Positions 62,082 through 64,000 of a DNA stretch of 64,000 nt are shown here, one piece after another (the stretch's first letter is position 1; the number at the start of each line of letters is the position of its first letter). The stretch covers positions 25,614-89,613 of the forward strand of contig CAYRBI010000005.1 in the NCBI GenBank assembly GCA_964422415.1, given 5' to 3'. A program made the position numbers and the translations under genes. The notes beneath the pieces are model-generated. The model ran no database searches, was not told the origin of the DNA, and was given only the letters and a program-made list of their open reading frames with translations. The DNA comes from OLB16 sp964422415 (lineage in GTDB: Bacteria; Hinthialibacterota; Hinthialibacteria; OLB16).

Positions 62082-63932
62082 ATGTCATATAAATATTTTC
62101 TTTCAGGATGTGTGCTTTTCATGATGATTTCCACAACAGCCAACTGGGCGGGAGAGATCACCACCATCATCGAATCTGATGCTGCCTTTATCGGAATGGG
62201 GGAGACCATCCATGTCACGGCAGCGGCGGCCGGTAAAGATGGGAAGCCGTGCACGGATCTTCTCTTCCTGCCCCTGGTTAATGGCAAACGCTGGGGATGC
62301 CACGAGTGGGCGGATGCCCAAGGCCGGGCCTCCTTCTTCCTTCCCCTACCCAATCCTGGGCCCAACCGGATCGAGGTGGCGGCGGTACCGGCCTCCAAGA
62401 CGGGTGTGGCGCATGGGCAGTTCATCACACCTGACAAGTATCCCGGTCTATGGGTGGGACAATTTCTCACCGCGCCGGAGAACCGCAGTAATGCCCTCCA
62501 GATCGAGGTGACCTACCGCAAGATCGAGCGTAAAAACAATGGCAACACCCATGTATGCCTGCAATGGGAACCTTGGTTTGGCCCCCAGACCTGTAAATGG
62601 GAGGGTGCTTATGCTGCCCCGGTGTTGGGATTCTATGACTCCTGCGATCCGGACATCCTCCGGCAGCATTTCCTCTGGTTCGCGGAAATGGGAGTCGACT
62701 CTCTCATGGCGGACTGGTCCAACCACATCTGGGGTAAACAACACTGGACTGAAAGACCCCCGGACTGCAACGCGATCATCCACGCTACTGAAGTGGCCCT
62801 GGAGGTGCTCGCGGTCATGCGCGATGAAGGCATCCCTGTCCCGAAAATGACCTATTTGATGGGGATCAGCAATGGACCGCCCGCCACGATGTCCGCGCTC
62901 AACGAGGAACTCGAATGGGTGCATGACTATATGGTGACAAACCCACGCTTCCATGATCTGTGGATCGACTACGATGGGAAACCACTCATGACCGTGCTCG
63001 ATTGCGGCGCGGTGGCCGATCCACGTGGCATAACCGAATCGATTTTCCGGATTCCATTCATCAAGCAGACACTCGGAGGCGATGCCGCCACCGTGGATGC
63101 CTTCCGGACCGCGGGGGCGGGTAAGGAGAACAAGGATCTCTTCACCCTCCGGTGGGTCTCAACCCAACTCCAGACCACCCAGCATGAGGCCCTGGGATAC
63201 TGGACCTGGATGGATGGCTCCCTTGATCCTGTAGTGACCTACAAGGATGGAAAGCCCGAGGCGGTAACCGTCACACCGGGCTTCTTCGCCGAACATGGCT
63301 GGCGGGGTCCGGAGGCCCATGGCCGCCGTGGCGGGATGACCCTCATCCGGACTTTTAATACCGCTCTACGGACACACCCGCGCGTGGTCTTCCTGCATCA
63401 ATGGAACGAATTCGCCGGACAACCTGAGGGATCTGGCTATGGCGAAAAGAAAGACATTTACGTCGACAGCTACAGTGTGGAGCTGAGCGATGATCTCGAA
63501 CCTGTCTCCGCCACCACCCCAGGGTGCCGTGGCGACCAGGGAGGCTGGGGATATTATTACGCCAATCTGACTCAGGCCCTGCTGGAGCTGTTGCGTACCC
63601 CGGATTCAGACCAGACCCTGATGGCAGCCGAGTGCTTACCCGGAAAAGATGCCTCAGGGCAGGACTGCCTCAATGTCGAGTGGGCCTGTGCTGGCAAGCA
63701 ACCCAACAGTTTCACTGTAAAGGTTGATGGCAAGTCCCTCTCCAGCTCGCTCAAGGAAACCCAGGTCTCCATCCCTGGTTCCGCCCTGTCAACGGGGACT
63801 CATACCCTTACTGTCGAAGCACAGGGAGCTGTGAGCCGTTTCCCGCTGAGCGCAACAGAGATGGATTCACTCAATGGAGGTTGCGTGCCACTGGTTGTGA
63901 CAAAGACCTTCGATTGGCCGGCGGCACAGTGA
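62082..63932 (+). CDS. secreted GH99/GH71-like TIM-barrel glycosidase
   Basis: 616 residues from the ATG at 62082 (GAGAGG upstream). Signal peptide YFLSGCVLFMMISTTANWAG. An N-terminal beta-sandwich (about 24-120) precedes a barrel with CLQWEPWFGP, GFYDSCDPDILRQHFLWFAE, SLMADWSNHIWG and the later VVFLHQWNEFAGQPEGSGYG. This layout resembles GH99/GH71 and WbsX-like alpha-glycosidases. The acidic residues in ADWSN and QWNEF are candidates for catalysis. The end (TFDWPAAQ) lacks the WxxY tag. Co-transcribed with the isomerase gene. Confidence 0.7.
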   Translation: MSYKYFLSGCVLFMMISTTANWAGEITTIIESDAAFIGMGETIHVTAAAAGKDGKPCTDLLFLPLVNGKRWGCHEWADAQGRASFFLPLPNPGPNRIEVAAVPASKTGVAHGQFITPDKYPGLWVGQFLTAPENRSNALQIEVTYRKIERKNNGNTHVCLQWEPWFGPQTCKWEGAYAAPVLGFYDSCDPDILRQHFLWFAEMGVDSLMADWSNHIWGKQHWTERPPDCNAIIHATEVALEVLAVMRDEGIPVPKMTYLMGISNGPPATMSALNEELEWVHDYMVTNPRFHDLWIDYDGKPLMTVLDCGAVADPRGITESIFRIPFIKQTLGGDAATVDAFRTAGAGKENKDLFTLRWVSTQLQTTQHEALGYWTWMDGSLDPVVTYKDGKPEAVTVTPGFFAEHGWRGPEAHGRRGGMTLIRTFNTALRTHPRVVFLHQWNEFAGQPEGSGYGEKKDIYVDSYSVELSDDLEPVSATTPGCRGDQGGWGYYYANLTQALLELLRTPDSDQTLMAAECLPGKDASGQDCLNVEWACAGKQPNSFTVKVDGKSLSSSLKETQVSIPGSALSTGTHTLTVEAQGAVSRFPLSATEMDSLNGGCVPLVVTKTFDWPAAQ

Positions 63933-63950
63933 GTTAACCGGGACGGGTTC

Positions 63951-64000
63951 CGGGGGTGGCGGTATTGAATGGTGGCAATATGATAAAATGCCGTTGCCTT
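63951..64000. repeat. inverted-repeat element, copy B, cut by the window end
   Basis: Shares GGGGG-y-GGCGG-y-ATTGAA and GTTGCCTT with copy A at the same spacing (22 versus 23 variable bases between). It begins about 18 bases after the stop of the GH99-like gene. The right half lies outside the window. Confidence 0.55.

Noticed and set aside
1..64000. CRISPR array, prophage, integrase or complete insertion sequence
   Set aside because: No regularly spaced direct repeats, no transposase, integrase or phage structural genes were found on either strand.

Overview
The window is bacterial chromosome of moderate GC content. It carries two large, densely packed minus-strand gene clusters, followed by a looser accessory region. 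One run of 100 N (51277-51376) marks a scaffold join. The flagellar set (FliY-type switch protein, FlhF/FlhG, a SwrB-like protein beside fliA), the zinc-type ribosomal proteins S14, S4 and L36, a Minf_1886-like protein after rplQ, an exosortase-associated secreted protein, Tat-exported Gfo/Idh and sugar-isomerase proteins, and secreted proteins with Thr/Pro linkers together suggest a motile, polymer-degrading, Gram-negative member of an uncultured phylum near Planctomycetes/Verrucomicrobia/Hydrogenedentes/Sumerlaeota. The phylum is an inference. No rRNA, tRNA, CRISPR array or transposase gene was seen.

Region 1 (1-15412, minus strand) is a flagellar export, switch and regulation operon. In transcription order it reads fliL, fliM, fliY, fliO, fliP, fliQ, fliR, flhB, flhA, flhF, flhG, a membrane protein of unknown function, fliA, two small flagellar-operon proteins and a HEAT-repeat protein cut by the window edge. 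A sigma70-like promoter lies upstream of fliL. Two copies of a 146-bp MITE sit exactly at the stop codons of fliA and fliP.

Region 2 (15692-19712, plus strand) is a compact three-gene operon: a divergent YchF-like GTPase, an enolase-superfamily epimerase with a complete catalytic set, and a GH3-family acyl-adenylating enzyme whose start codon overlaps the epimerase stop. Region 3 (19736-39680, minus strand) is the str-S10-spc-alpha ribosomal cluster from rpsL to rplQ plus the Minf_1886-like gene. It is unusual in having no adk between secY and map, and in having a secreted exosortase-associated (TIGR04073-like) gene between rplN and rplX. A promoter for the cluster and a terminator for mutL are visible just upstream of rpsL.

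Region 4 (39866-49893) holds mutL and a co-transcribed membrane protein, the third MITE copy, a periplasmic binding protein fused by overlap to a hybrid histidine kinase, a secreted GH5-like glycosidase, a GNAT acetyltransferase, and a small DUF2442 / unknown / HEPN-like cassette. Region 5 (50054-64000, plus strand) is a secretome island: two tandem lipase-like paralogues separated by the scaffold gap and a TIM-barrel glycosidase fragment, a Cys-rich secreted protein, a regulator with two tandem GntR winged-helix domains, a parallel beta-helix lipoprotein, and a Tat oxidoreductase / Tat isomerase / GH99-like glycosidase set. Three of these secreted proteins end in the same extreme C-terminal pattern, Trp-x-x-Tyr-stop, twice behind a Thr/Pro-rich linker. 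This looks like a possible sorting tag and is the most promising undescribed feature in the window.
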